This document shows, piece by piece, positions 1 to 5,298 of a stretch of DNA of 8,952 bases. The first letter of the stretch is position 1; each line of letters starts with the position of its first letter. A model generated the notes under the pieces. That model did no database searches. It saw only the letters and a list, made by a program, of their open reading frames with translations, and was not told the DNA's origin. This stretch comes from Rhodospirillales bacterium (GTDB lineage: Bacteria; Pseudomonadota; Alphaproteobacteria; CACIAM-22H2), in assembly GCA_016195145.1 (NCBI GenBank), contig JACQAF010000270.1, positions 1 to 8,952 on the forward strand, written 5' to 3'. The translations under genes and the position numbers were made by a program.

Positions 1-2
1 GC

Positions 3-737
3 CCCCGGGCCGTCAGCATCGATGCGGCGGAAATTGCCCGATTTTCCGCCATCGCCGAGGAATGGTGGGACCCCGTCGGGAAGCTGCGGCCGCTGCACAA
101 GCTCAACCCGGTCCGGCTGGCGTTCATCCGCGACGAACTTGCCGGCCATTTCGGCCGCGATCCGCTGCGGCCGCGGCCGCTGGCCGGCCTGCGCCTGCTC
201 GATATCGGCTGCGGCGGCGGGCTGGTTGCCGAACCGATGGCCCGCCTTGGGGCCGAGGTGACGGCCGTCGACGCCTCGGAAAAGAATATCCACGTCGCAC
301 GCCTGCACGCCGCGCAGGGCGGGCTCGCCATCGACTATCGCGCGGCGGCGGCCGAAGACCTTGTCGCCGCAGGGAAAGATTTCGATGTCGTCCTGGCGCT
401 CGAAATCGTCGAGCATGTCGCCGACCTTGGCTCGTTCCTCGGTACATGCGCCGCCCTGGCGAAGCCGGGCGGCACGCTCATCGCGGCGACCCTCAACCGC
501 ACGCCGCAATCGTTCCTGTTCGCCATCGTTGGCGCGGAATACGTTCTCGGCTGGTTGCCGCGCGGCACGCATGACTGGCGGAAATTCGTCCGCCCGTCGG
601 AGCTGGCCGGCGGCTTGCGCAAGGGCGGGATCGAGGTGCGGCGGCTGGCCGGCGTCGGGTACAACCCGCTGGCCGACGCATGGCGGCTGTCCGACGATCT
701 TTCGGTGAATTACATGGCGTTTGCGGTCAGGCCGTAA
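3..737 (+). CDS. ubiG: Ubiquinone biosynthesis O-methyltransferase UbiG (5' end outside the window)
   Basis: UbiG uses SAM for both O-methylations of ubiquinone synthesis, on the 6-hydroxyphenol intermediate and on demethylubiquinol, at the inner face of the cytoplasmic membrane. The frame is open from the left edge and shows 244 codons before a TAA stop; E. coli UbiG is about 240 residues, so only a few N-terminal residues are probably missing. Visible hallmarks are the N-terminal FSAIAEEWWDP and LRPLHKLNPVRL segments (about nt 42-122), SAM motif I LDIGCGGG at nt 198-221, the acidic residue of VDAS after the second strand, EIVEHV, LKPGG-like AKPGG, TLNRTPQS, the GTHDWRKFVRP segment and the C-terminal YNPLAD and VNYM motifs. 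These match UbiG specifically, not a generic methyltransferase. It converges on the DUF1178 gene with 11 nt between stops. The internal ATG at 237 is not the start because it lies after SAM motif I. Confidence 0.96.
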   Translation, partial: PRAVSIDAAEIARFSAIAEEWWDPVGKLRPLHKLNPVRLAFIRDELAGHFGRDPLRPRPLAGLRLLDIGCGGGLVAEPMARLGAEVTAVDASEKNIHVARLHAAQGGLAIDYRAAAAEDLVAAGKDFDVVLALEIVEHVADLGSFLGTCAALAKPGGTLIAATLNRTPQSFLFAIVGAEYVLGWLPRGTHDWRKFVRPSELAGGLRKGGIEVRRLAGVGYNPLADAWRLSDDLSVNYMAFAVRP

Positions 738-753
738 ACGCCAGGCGATTACG
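733..753. repeat. Imperfect inverted repeat across the ubiG and DUF1178 stop codons
   Basis: Two 10-nt arms flank a central A at 743 with one mismatched pair (738 against 748). The outer arms CGTAA and TTACG contain the TAA stops of the two convergent genes. As RNA it could fold into 5 bp, an A-A mismatch, about 3 bp and a 3-nt loop. No U-run follows on either strand, so it is not a canonical intrinsic terminator. It may be a weak bidirectional stop signal or chance symmetry. Confidence 0.35.
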
Positions 754-1219
754 AATTGCGGCGCGGGGTCCAGGGAATGCGCGCGAATTCGACTCCTTCT
801 TCGGCCAGATCGTGGGCCTCGGCCTCGGATGTCTCGCCATAGATGTTGCGCTTGTCGGTTTCGCCGTAGTGAATCTTGCGCGCTTCCTCGGAAAACTTGT
901 CGCCGACATAGTCGCAGTTCTTCTCGACCTGCTGGCGCAACTCGCCGAGCGCCTTCATCATCGCCGACGCCTTGGCCGCCGCCGGATCGTTGGACACCGG
1001 CACCGGCTGCGTCGTTCCGTTGTCGGGCGCGCGCTCAGGTGCCGGGGCGTTTTTCCGGCTGGCGATACGCGGCGCCATCGGCGCCTTGTCGACCTTGACC
1101 GACCCGCAAATCGCGCAGGCGACGTGGCCGCGCTTGCGCTGCCGCTCGTAAGTCGCGCCATCCCTGAACCACGATTCGAAAACATGGCCCTTGTGGCATT
1201 TAAGGCTAAAAACGATCAT
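749..1219 (-). CDS. DUF1178 family protein, putative zinc-ribbon-like protein of unknown function
   Basis: The predicted protein has 156 residues. Its start MIVFSLKCHKGHVFESWF (residues 1-18) is the typical DUF1178 beginning, with Cys8 and His12. A second cluster CAICG has Cys35 and Cys38, followed by the family segment KAPMAPR (45-51). Cys8, Cys35 and Cys38, perhaps with a His, could bind a metal; this is inferred. A variable Pro/Ala-rich linker (about 55-85) leads to the conserved C-terminal half with ENCDYVG-like EKNCDYVGDKFSEEARKIHYGE (99-120, given here in part by key residues Cys102, Tyr104, Gly106, Phe109 and His117) and IPW near the end. The function of the family is not known to me. 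The frame stays open upstream to 1432, but those codons overlap the divergent methyltransferase and the family starts at MIVF, so ATG 1219 is chosen. An AGCAGG-like site lies 7 nt upstream. Confidence 0.9.
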   Translation of the reverse strand: MIVFSLKCHKGHVFESWFRDGATYERQRKRGHVACAICGSVKVDKAPMAPRIASRKNAPAPERAPDNGTTQPVPVSNDPAAAKASAMMKALGELRQQVEKNCDYVGDKFSEEARKIHYGETDKRNIYGETSEAEAHDLAEEGVEFARIPWTPRRNS

Positions 1220-1307
1220 CCAAACGCCTGCTATCATAAAGCCGGTCGCCGAATCGGCGGCGCGGCACGTAAGATGAAGCTCAAGAATTAACTTAGGATT
1301 TAGGGCA
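1220..1307. promoter_or_regulatory. Divergent intergenic spacer between DUF1178 and the small methyltransferase, with candidate regulatory elements
   Basis: On the minus strand a TATGAT hexamer at 1233-1238 (5 of 6 to the -10 consensus) lies ahead of the DUF1178 start, but no convincing -35 stands at the right distance. Just upstream of it is a 13-nt inverted repeat, CGCCGA-A-TCGGCG, at 1247-1259. At 1288-1302 the plus strand reads TTAA, 7 nt, TTTA, one mismatch from the CtrA full-site pattern TTAA-N7-TTAA. The AGGA at 1295-1298 is the probable ribosome binding site of the methyltransferase and overlaps the CtrA-like site. All regulatory readings here are tentative. Confidence 0.25.
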
Positions 1308-1880
1308 TTGCAACGCGCCGACAAGCCCATGCGCGATATCGTGAAGACGGGCCACGGGCCCGGCTTGCCCCCCTCGCCCTGGCTGCTGCGTTTTGCCGGG
1401 CTGGTGCCGGCGGGGGGCGCGGTCCTCGACATGGCGGCGGGCGGCGGGCGGCATGCGCGCTTTTTTCTCGATCGCGGCCACCCCGTCGTCGCCGTCGACC
1501 GCGACGTGAGCGGCCTCGCCGACCTCGCCGGCCGGCCGGGGGTCGAAATCGTGCAAGCCGACCTTGAAACCGGCGGTCCATGGCCGCTGGGTGCGCGCGG
1601 CTTCGCCGGTGTCGCGGTCGCGAATTACCTGTGGCGGCCGATCCTGCCCGCCATCGTCGCCGCCGTCGCCCCGGGCGGGGCACTGATCTACGAGACCTTC
1701 GCCCTCGGCAACGAGCGCTTCGGCAGGCCGAGCAATCCCGATTTCCTGCTGCGGCCGGGCGAGCTTCTCGACGCCGTACGCGGGCGCTTGCGCGTCGTCG
1801 CCTACGAAGATGTCGAGATCGGCGAGCCACGGCCCGCGCTGGTCCAGCGCATTGCCGCCCTCGCCCCGGCGGCCGGCTGA
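1308..1880 (+). CDS. Small class I SAM-dependent methyltransferase, TehB-like family
   Basis: The predicted protein has 190 residues if it starts at TTG 1308, which has AGGA 9 nt upstream; the next in-frame start, ATG 1329, has no visible ribosome binding site and would remove 7 residues. Features in order are an N-terminal SPWLLRFAGLVP segment (23-34), SAM motif I VLDMAAGGGRHARF (39-52), the acidic residue Asp64 in VAVDRD, NYLWRPILP (106-114), and a long conserved stretch from YETFA (128-132) through GNERFG (134-139) to NPDFLL (143-148). That last stretch is characteristic of a widespread proteobacterial methyltransferase family often annotated TehB-like or Methyltransf_11/25. The substrate is unknown, and nothing nearby suggests tellurite detoxification. 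It is probably monocistronic, divergent from DUF1178 and convergent with the NIT1-like gene with 3 nt between stops. Confidence 0.88.
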   Translation: MQRADKPMRDIVKTGHGPGLPPSPWLLRFAGLVPAGGAVLDMAAGGGRHARFFLDRGHPVVAVDRDVSGLADLAGRPGVEIVQADLETGGPWPLGARGFAGVAVANYLWRPILPAIVAAVAPGGALIYETFALGNERFGRPSNPDFLLRPGELLDAVRGRLRVVAYEDVEIGEPRPALVQRIAALAPAAG

Positions 1881-1883
1881 GCG

Positions 1884-2744
1884 CTATTCGCCGGCGAGAC
1901 GGCGGGTTGCCGAAGGCGACGCCGGCGGCGCGTACGGCCGGTCGTGATCGAGCGAGGGGACCATGCGCCGCGCCTCGTCGATCTTCGCCGGGTCGATTTC
2001 CGCGGTGACGACGCCGATCCCGTCGCCGCCATCGGCCAGCACCTCGCCCCACGGCGCGACAATCAGCGAGTGACCGTAGGTTTTGCGCCCCTCGGCATGC
2101 TCGCCGCATTGCGCCGGCGCGAAGACATAGCAGCCGTTCTCAATCGCCCGCGCCCGGAGAAGGACATGCCAATGCGCGCGGCCGGTCGGGCGCGTGAACG
2201 ACGAGGGAATAGAAAGATACTTGGCGCCGGCCTGGGCGAGCGCACGATATAGATGGGGGAAACGCAAATCGTAACAGACCGTCATGCCGAGCGGGCCCCA
2301 CGGCGTTTCAGCGAGCACGGCGCGGTCGCCCGAGCGGAACGCCGACGATTCGCGGTAGGATTCGCCGTTGGCGAGATCGACATCGAACATGTGGATCTTG
2401 TCATACCAGGCGACGATGTTCCCGGCCGCGTCGAGCAGATAGGATCGGTTGGCGAGCTTGTCGCCGTCGAGCTTGACCGCCAGCGAGCCGACCAGGAGCC
2501 AGGCGCCGGTCTTGGCGGCGAGGTCGCGGAACCCGGCGAGCCCGGCATGCTCGGCCTCGCGCTCCGCCTTCTCGAACAGACGTTTGCGGATCGGCTCGAT
2601 CATGCCGGCATTCTCGGGCAGGCAGATGAATTCGGCGCCCTGCGCGCGCGCGCGGACGATCAGCTCGCCGACCGCGGTCAGGTTGTCGCGCACCTCGCGC
2701 GCGGCCGTCGGCTGCACGCACGCGACGATGAATTTAGCGCTCAT
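1884..2744 (-). CDS. NIT1-like carbon-nitrogen hydrolase, probable deaminated-glutathione amidase
   Basis: This nitrilase-superfamily amidase has 286 residues, the usual family length. The catalytic triad is visible: Glu44 in LPENAG, Lys116 in YDKIHMFD and Cys157 in TVCYDLRFP. Downstream segments RALAQAGA, AHWHVLLRARAIE, CYVFAPAQCG and TYGHSLIVAPWG resemble animal NIT1 more than the omega-amidase NIT2, which lacks the ALAQAGA and AAQCG forms. NIT1 enzymes hydrolyse deaminated glutathione, a side product of transaminases, to alpha-ketoglutarate and Cys-Gly. That activity is inferred here from resemblance and from grxC two genes upstream. The ATG overlaps the cupin stop as ATGA. A strong ribosome binding site, GGGAGGA (2754-2760), lies inside the end of the cupin gene and shapes its Gly/Glu/Arg-rich tail. 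The gene is the last of the grxC operon and converges on the small methyltransferase. Confidence 0.93.
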   Translation of the reverse strand: MSAKFIVACVQPTAAREVRDNLTAVGELIVRARAQGAEFICLPENAGMIEPIRKRLFEKAEREAEHAGLAGFRDLAAKTGAWLLVGSLAVKLDGDKLANRSYLLDAAGNIVAWYDKIHMFDVDLANGESYRESSAFRSGDRAVLAETPWGPLGMTVCYDLRFPHLYRALAQAGAKYLSIPSSFTRPTGRAHWHVLLRARAIENGCYVFAPAQCGEHAEGRKTYGHSLIVAPWGEVLADGGDGIGVVTAEIDPAKIDEARRMVPSLDHDRPYAPPASPSATRRLAGE

Positions 2745-3115
2745 CTTCGCCCTTCCTCCCGTCCCGCCTCGCCCCCCTCAGGGCCGTAGAATACCACCCA
2801 AAGCGCAAGGTCGTCGGCAAAATCCTCGAACCGATGCACCATCCCCGCTGGCACGAAAAGAAAATCGCCCGGCTTGAACGGATGGCGATCCGCTCCGGCG
2901 ACGAACGTGCCGCTACCGGCGACGACGACATAAACCTCGTCGCGCGTATGCGGGGTTTGCGGGTCGACCCCGCGCGGGGCATAGAGCTTCGCCTCCATCG
3001 ACCCGTGGCGGAAAACCGACACCGAGCGCCGGCCTTCCGCCGGCAGCCCGGCCATCGCCGCTGCGACCGTCAGACACGCGCCGGCCGGAGGCGGGGCGGT
3101 TGGGTTCGCGCTCAT
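2741..3115 (-). CDS. Single-domain cupin protein of unknown function
   Basis: The predicted protein has 124 residues with one small beta-barrel cupin domain (about 33-112). Cupin motif 1 is TPHTRDEVYVVVAGSGTF (54-71), with His56 and Glu60 as likely metal ligands; the second His of the usual HxH is Arg58. Motif 2 is PGDFLFVPAGMVHRF (82-96), with His94. A metal-binding role is therefore plausible, but no substrate can be read from the sequence; such proteins range from dioxygenases and isomerases to small-molecule sensors. Its ATG overlaps the grxC stop and its own TGA overlaps the next ATG, both as ATGA. No ribosome binding site precedes its start, so translation probably depends on grxC. The purine-rich C-terminal tail (about 111-124) largely encodes the ribosome binding site of the downstream amidase. 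Context suggests a job linked to thiol or glutathione metabolism, which is inference. Confidence 0.9.
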   Translation of the reverse strand: MSANPTAPPPAGACLTVAAAMAGLPAEGRRSVSVFRHGSMEAKLYAPRGVDPQTPHTRDEVYVVVAGSGTFVAGADRHPFKPGDFLFVPAGMVHRFEDFADDLALWVVFYGPEGGEAGREEGRR

Positions 3116-3378
3116 GCCGCGCCCGCGAGCATGCGGTCAAGCGCCCCGCCCTGGTCGAGGGCGTGGAGTTCGTCGGAGCCGCCGACATGCGCCTCGCCGA
3201 TGAAAATCTGCGGCACGGTACGCATGCCGCCGGTGCGCTTGATCATCTCGTCGCGCAGGCTCGAATCGGCGTCAACATCGTATTCGGTGAACGCGATGTT
3301 TTTTTTTGCCAGCAATTGCTTGGCGCGATAGCAATAACCGCAAAACTGGCTGGCGTAGATTTCAACCTTGGCTGTCAT
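3112..3378 (-). CDS. grxC: Glutaredoxin 3 (GrxC)
   Basis: GrxC is a cytoplasmic glutathione-dependent disulfide reductase that also removes glutathione from mixed disulfides. The 88-residue protein has the compact thioredoxin fold of this class: MTAKVEIYAS at the start, the dithiol active site FCGYC with Cys13 and Cys16, the cis-proline motif TVPQIF (54-59, Pro56) and the glutathione-binding GGSDEL (66-71). The active site is CGYC, not the CPYC of E. coli Grx3. The frame continues upstream to 3531, but the family begins at this Met, so ATG 3378 is chosen. Its own ribosome binding site is weak (GGA about 5 nt upstream). A short ORF with a strong site ends in an ATGA overlap with this start. 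A run of nine A on the coding strand (3299-3307) encodes part of AKKN. Confidence 0.95.
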   Translation of the reverse strand: MTAKVEIYASQFCGYCYRAKQLLAKKNIAFTEYDVDADSSLRDEMIKRTGGMRTVPQIFIGEAHVGGSDELHALDQGGALDRMLAGAA

Positions 3379-3419
3379 TGTTCCGTCCGTTGCAATACCC
3401 CCGCTTGAGCGCACAGCAT
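3375..3419 (-). CDS. Possible 14-codon leader ORF, translationally coupled to grxC
   Basis: On the minus strand ATG 3417-3419 opens MLCAQAGVLQRTEQ and ends at TGA 3375-3377, which overlaps the grxC start as ATGA. It is preceded by GGGAGGA (3423-3429), 3 nt before the ATG. This is the best ribosome binding site in the comF-grxC spacer and much stronger than the one directly ahead of grxC. The peptide resembles nothing known to me. It might let ribosomes reinitiate at grxC, or carry a regulatory role through its Cys3, or be coincidence. It is too short for coding statistics. Confidence 0.35.
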   Translation of the reverse strand: MLCAQAGVLQRTEQ

Positions 3420-3446
3420 AATTCCTCCCGGCCGCCGCCAGCCAGC

Positions 3447-4223
3447 CTATTCCGCAACTGGCCGGACAACCCGCGCCAGGGTCAGCACATCGACGGCGGC
3501 CGCGCCCGCATCCAGCAATGTGTGGGTACATTCGGCGGCCGTCGCCCCGGTGGTGAACACGTCGTCGATCAGGAGGATACGCGCGCCTTCCGTCCGCGCC
3601 CGGTGGCGTGGATGGACGCGGAACGCCCGCCGCACGTTACGTTGCCGGGCGGCCGGGCCAAGATTGCCCTGGCTGGGCGTACGCCGGCGACGGATCAGAA
3701 GATCCGGCGCGCACGGACGACCGGCCGATTGGGCGACGGCGTGCGCCAGCAGGGCCGCCTGGTTGTAGCGACGCCAGGCCAGCCGGGACCAGTGCAGCGG
3801 CACCGGCACGACGAGATCGGCCGCCGCCAGCAATTCGGCCCCGGCGCGGGCGAGCCATCGCCCGAAGGCCGGGGCCGCAAATGTGCGATCGGCGTGCTTG
3901 AAGCCAAGAAGCAGCGCGCGGCTGCCGTCGTCGTAGCGGAACGCCGCGCGGGCGCGCGCGAAGGGCGGCGGGTCGCGCACGCAAGCGCCGCACAGCAGCG
4001 CCTCGTCCGCCTGGTTGAAGCCGGGGTCGAATTCGAACGGGATGCCGCACGCGGCGCATTGCGGCGTCCCGATCCATTCGACCGCTTTCCAGCACGCAGA
4101 ACAAAGCGCGCCGCTTGCGTCGACGACCGCGCCGCAGCACAAGCATTGCGGCGGCAGCACCGCATCGAGCGCGACCGCAATCGTCCGGCGCAACGCAGCA
4201 GCGAGTGGCGAAAGCAAGCGCAT
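3447..4223 (-). CDS. comF: ComF family protein (double zinc ribbon plus phosphoribosyltransferase domain)
   Basis: ComF proteins take part in DNA uptake in naturally competent bacteria, but homologues are widespread where competence is not known, so the role here is open. The 258-residue protein has an N-terminal zinc-binding region with paired cysteines at 27/30 (and 29), 41/44, 56/59 and 78/81, then a phosphoribosyltransferase domain. In that domain I see VPVPLHWSRLAWRRYNQ (about 138-154), RTPSQGNL and the PRPP-binding loop ILLIDDVFTTGAT (216-228). ATG 4223 is the only reasonable start, because an in-frame TGA lies at 4239-4241 with no other start codon between. There is no good ribosome binding site. 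It is the first gene of the minus-strand block, 68 nt before grxC, and is divergent from the NDUFAF5-like gene. Confidence 0.93.
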   Translation of the reverse strand: MRLLSPLAAALRRTIAVALDAVLPPQCLCCGAVVDASGALCSACWKAVEWIGTPQCAACGIPFEFDPGFNQADEALLCGACVRDPPPFARARAAFRYDDGSRALLLGFKHADRTFAAPAFGRWLARAGAELLAAADLVVPVPLHWSRLAWRRYNQAALLAHAVAQSAGRPCAPDLLIRRRRTPSQGNLGPAARQRNVRRAFRVHPRHRARTEGARILLIDDVFTTGATAAECTHTLLDAGAAAVDVLTLARVVRPVAE

Positions 4224-4232
4224 ACGCCCGCC

Positions 4233-4261
4233 ATGCGATCATGGACCGGGCGAGGTGTCAA
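4233..4261 (-). promoter_or_regulatory. Candidate comF promoter with a perfect TTGACA
   Basis: The minus strand has TTGACA at 4256-4261, a 17-nt spacer and TCGCAT at 4233-4238. The -35 is perfect; the -10 matches consensus at only 3 of 6 positions. The start of transcription would fall near 4225-4226, only about 3 nt before the comF ATG at 4223, which would fit a leaderless mRNA and the missing ribosome binding site. Confidence 0.35.
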
Positions 4262-4325
4262 CGCGGTGACGAGCGCGGCGACGGGGAAGAGAAGAATCTT
4301 GGTTTTCCACCCGCAGACCGTGCAA

Positions 4326-4331
4326 TATATA
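4326..4331 (+). promoter_or_regulatory. AT-rich -10-like element just before the NDUFAF5-like start
   Basis: TATATA at 4326-4331, overlapping TATAAC at 4328-4333, stands out in a GC-rich spacer, with the ATG at 4337. A TTGGTT at 4299-4304 lies 21-23 nt upstream, longer than the usual spacing. If this is the -10, transcription would start at or next to the ATG. No Shine-Dalgarno sequence is visible ahead of that ATG. Confidence 0.28.
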
Positions 4332-4336
4332 ACGCT

Positions 4337-5284
4337 ATGGGCGACGCACAGCACGTCTTCGACCGCCGCACCGTCCGCCGGCATCGCGACCGGGCGGCGA
4401 TGCAAATCGCCGATCACGATTTTCTGTTTCGCGAGATCGGGCTGCGCCTAGCCGAGCGTCTTGACGACATCAACCGCCGTTTTCCGCTGGCGCTCGATCT
4501 TGGCGCGCATCACGGATTCCTCGCCGGCCTGCTCGCCGGCCATGGCGGCATCGAGACCCTTGTCCAGTGCGATATCTCGCCCTCGATGGCGCGCCGGGCC
4601 GCCGCCGCCGCGCCGGACGCGCCGCGCATTTTTGCCGCGGCGGCCGACGAGGAATGGCTGCCTTTCGCCGACGGAGCCTTCGATCTGGTGGTCAGCTGTC
4701 TCAGCCTGCACTGGGTCAACGATCTGCCGGGAACGCTGATCCAGATCCGGCGCGCGCTCAAGCCCGATGGGTTGTTCCTTGCCGCCATTTTCGGCAACGA
4801 GACGCTGGCCGAGTTGCGTCACGCGCTGATCGAGGCCGAGATTGCCGAATGCGGCGGGGCCAGCCCGCGGGTTTCGCCCTTCGCCGACGTTCGCGACGCC
4901 GGTGGGTTATTGCAACGCGCCGGCTTTGCGTTGCCGGTGGCCGATTCCGACACCGTGACGGTAACGTATAGCAGCGCCCTGGATTTGATGCGCGATCTGC
5001 GCGGCATGGGCGAAAGCAACGCCGCCGTCGAACGCCGCCGCGATTTCACCCGCCAGAGCACGATCCTGCGCGCCGCCGCGATCTATCAGGACGTATTCGC
5101 CGGCGAGGACGAGCGGGTACCGGCAACCTTCCAGATTGTCATGCTCACCGGCTGGGCGCCGCACGCGGGACAGCAAAAGCCCCTGCGCCCCGGCAGCGCA
5201 GCCTCTCGCCTCGCCACCGCGCTCGGCGGCGTCGAGAAACCGGCCGGGGAAAAACCGCCCCGGTTGCATAAGCGGCCGGAATAG
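4337..5284 (+). CDS. NDUFAF5-like class I methyltransferase-fold protein (complex I assembly factor homologue)
   Basis: The predicted protein has 315 residues and resembles mitochondrial NDUFAF5 along most of its length. Shared segments in order include VFDRRTVRRHRDRAA (7-21), RRFPLALDLG (47-56), DEEWLPF, FDLVVSCLSLHWVNDLP, LKPDGLFLAAIFG, ETLAELR, SPRVSPF, LLQRAGF, DLRGMGESNA, VPATFQI, GWAPH and RPGSA. Human NDUFAF5 hydroxylates an arginine of the complex I subunit NDUFS7 early in assembly; the same role toward bacterial NuoB is inference. SAM motif I reads LDLGAHHGFLA (53-63), with Ala and His where methyltransferases usually have Cys/Ala and Gly. The frame is open upstream to 4115, but those codons overlap comF and the family begins at MGDAQHVFDRR, so ATG 4337 is chosen. 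About 20 C-terminal residues exceed the eukaryotic protein. A BioC-like role is less likely given the detailed match. Confidence 0.92.
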   Translation: MGDAQHVFDRRTVRRHRDRAAMQIADHDFLFREIGLRLAERLDDINRRFPLALDLGAHHGFLAGLLAGHGGIETLVQCDISPSMARRAAAAAPDAPRIFAAAADEEWLPFADGAFDLVVSCLSLHWVNDLPGTLIQIRRALKPDGLFLAAIFGNETLAELRHALIEAEIAECGGASPRVSPFADVRDAGGLLQRAGFALPVADSDTVTVTYSSALDLMRDLRGMGESNAAVERRRDFTRQSTILRAAAIYQDVFAGEDERVPATFQIVMLTGWAPHAGQQKPLRPGSAASRLATALGGVEKPAGEKPPRLHKRPE

Positions 5285-5295
5285 TCCCCGGCTGC
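5272..5295. terminator. Candidate hairpin at the convergent NDUFAF5-like / mutT junction
   Basis: GCGGCCGG at 5272-5279 can pair with CCGGCTGC at 5288-5295 as an 8-bp stem (7 Watson-Crick pairs and one G-U on the plus strand) with an 8-nt loop that holds the TAG stop of the upstream gene. The mutT TAA stop lies 3 nt beyond. No U-run follows in either direction, so it is a possible bidirectional transcription barrier, not a classical intrinsic terminator. Confidence 0.4.
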
Positions 5296-5298
5296 GAG

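Noticed and set aside
1220..1432. Upstream extension of the DUF1178 frame to 1432
   Set aside because: It would overlap 125 nt of the divergent methyltransferase gene, and DUF1178 proteins begin with the short hydrophobic start found at 1219.
1300..2109. Long minus-strand Arg-rich frame (269 codons) and similar long shadow frames elsewhere
   Set aside because: They lie opposite or out of frame with recognised genes, are rich in Arg, Ala and Pro as expected for alternate frames in GC-rich DNA, and contain no domain.
3379..3531. N-terminal extension of grxC to 3531
   Set aside because: It runs into the end of comF and has no resemblance to the family; glutaredoxins start at the MTAKVEIY strand.
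4115..4336. 74-codon upstream extension of the NDUFAF5-like frame
   Set aside because: It overlaps the comF start region on the other strand, has a low-complexity Arg/Ala composition typical of a shadow frame, and family members begin at the FDRR segment after ATG 4337.
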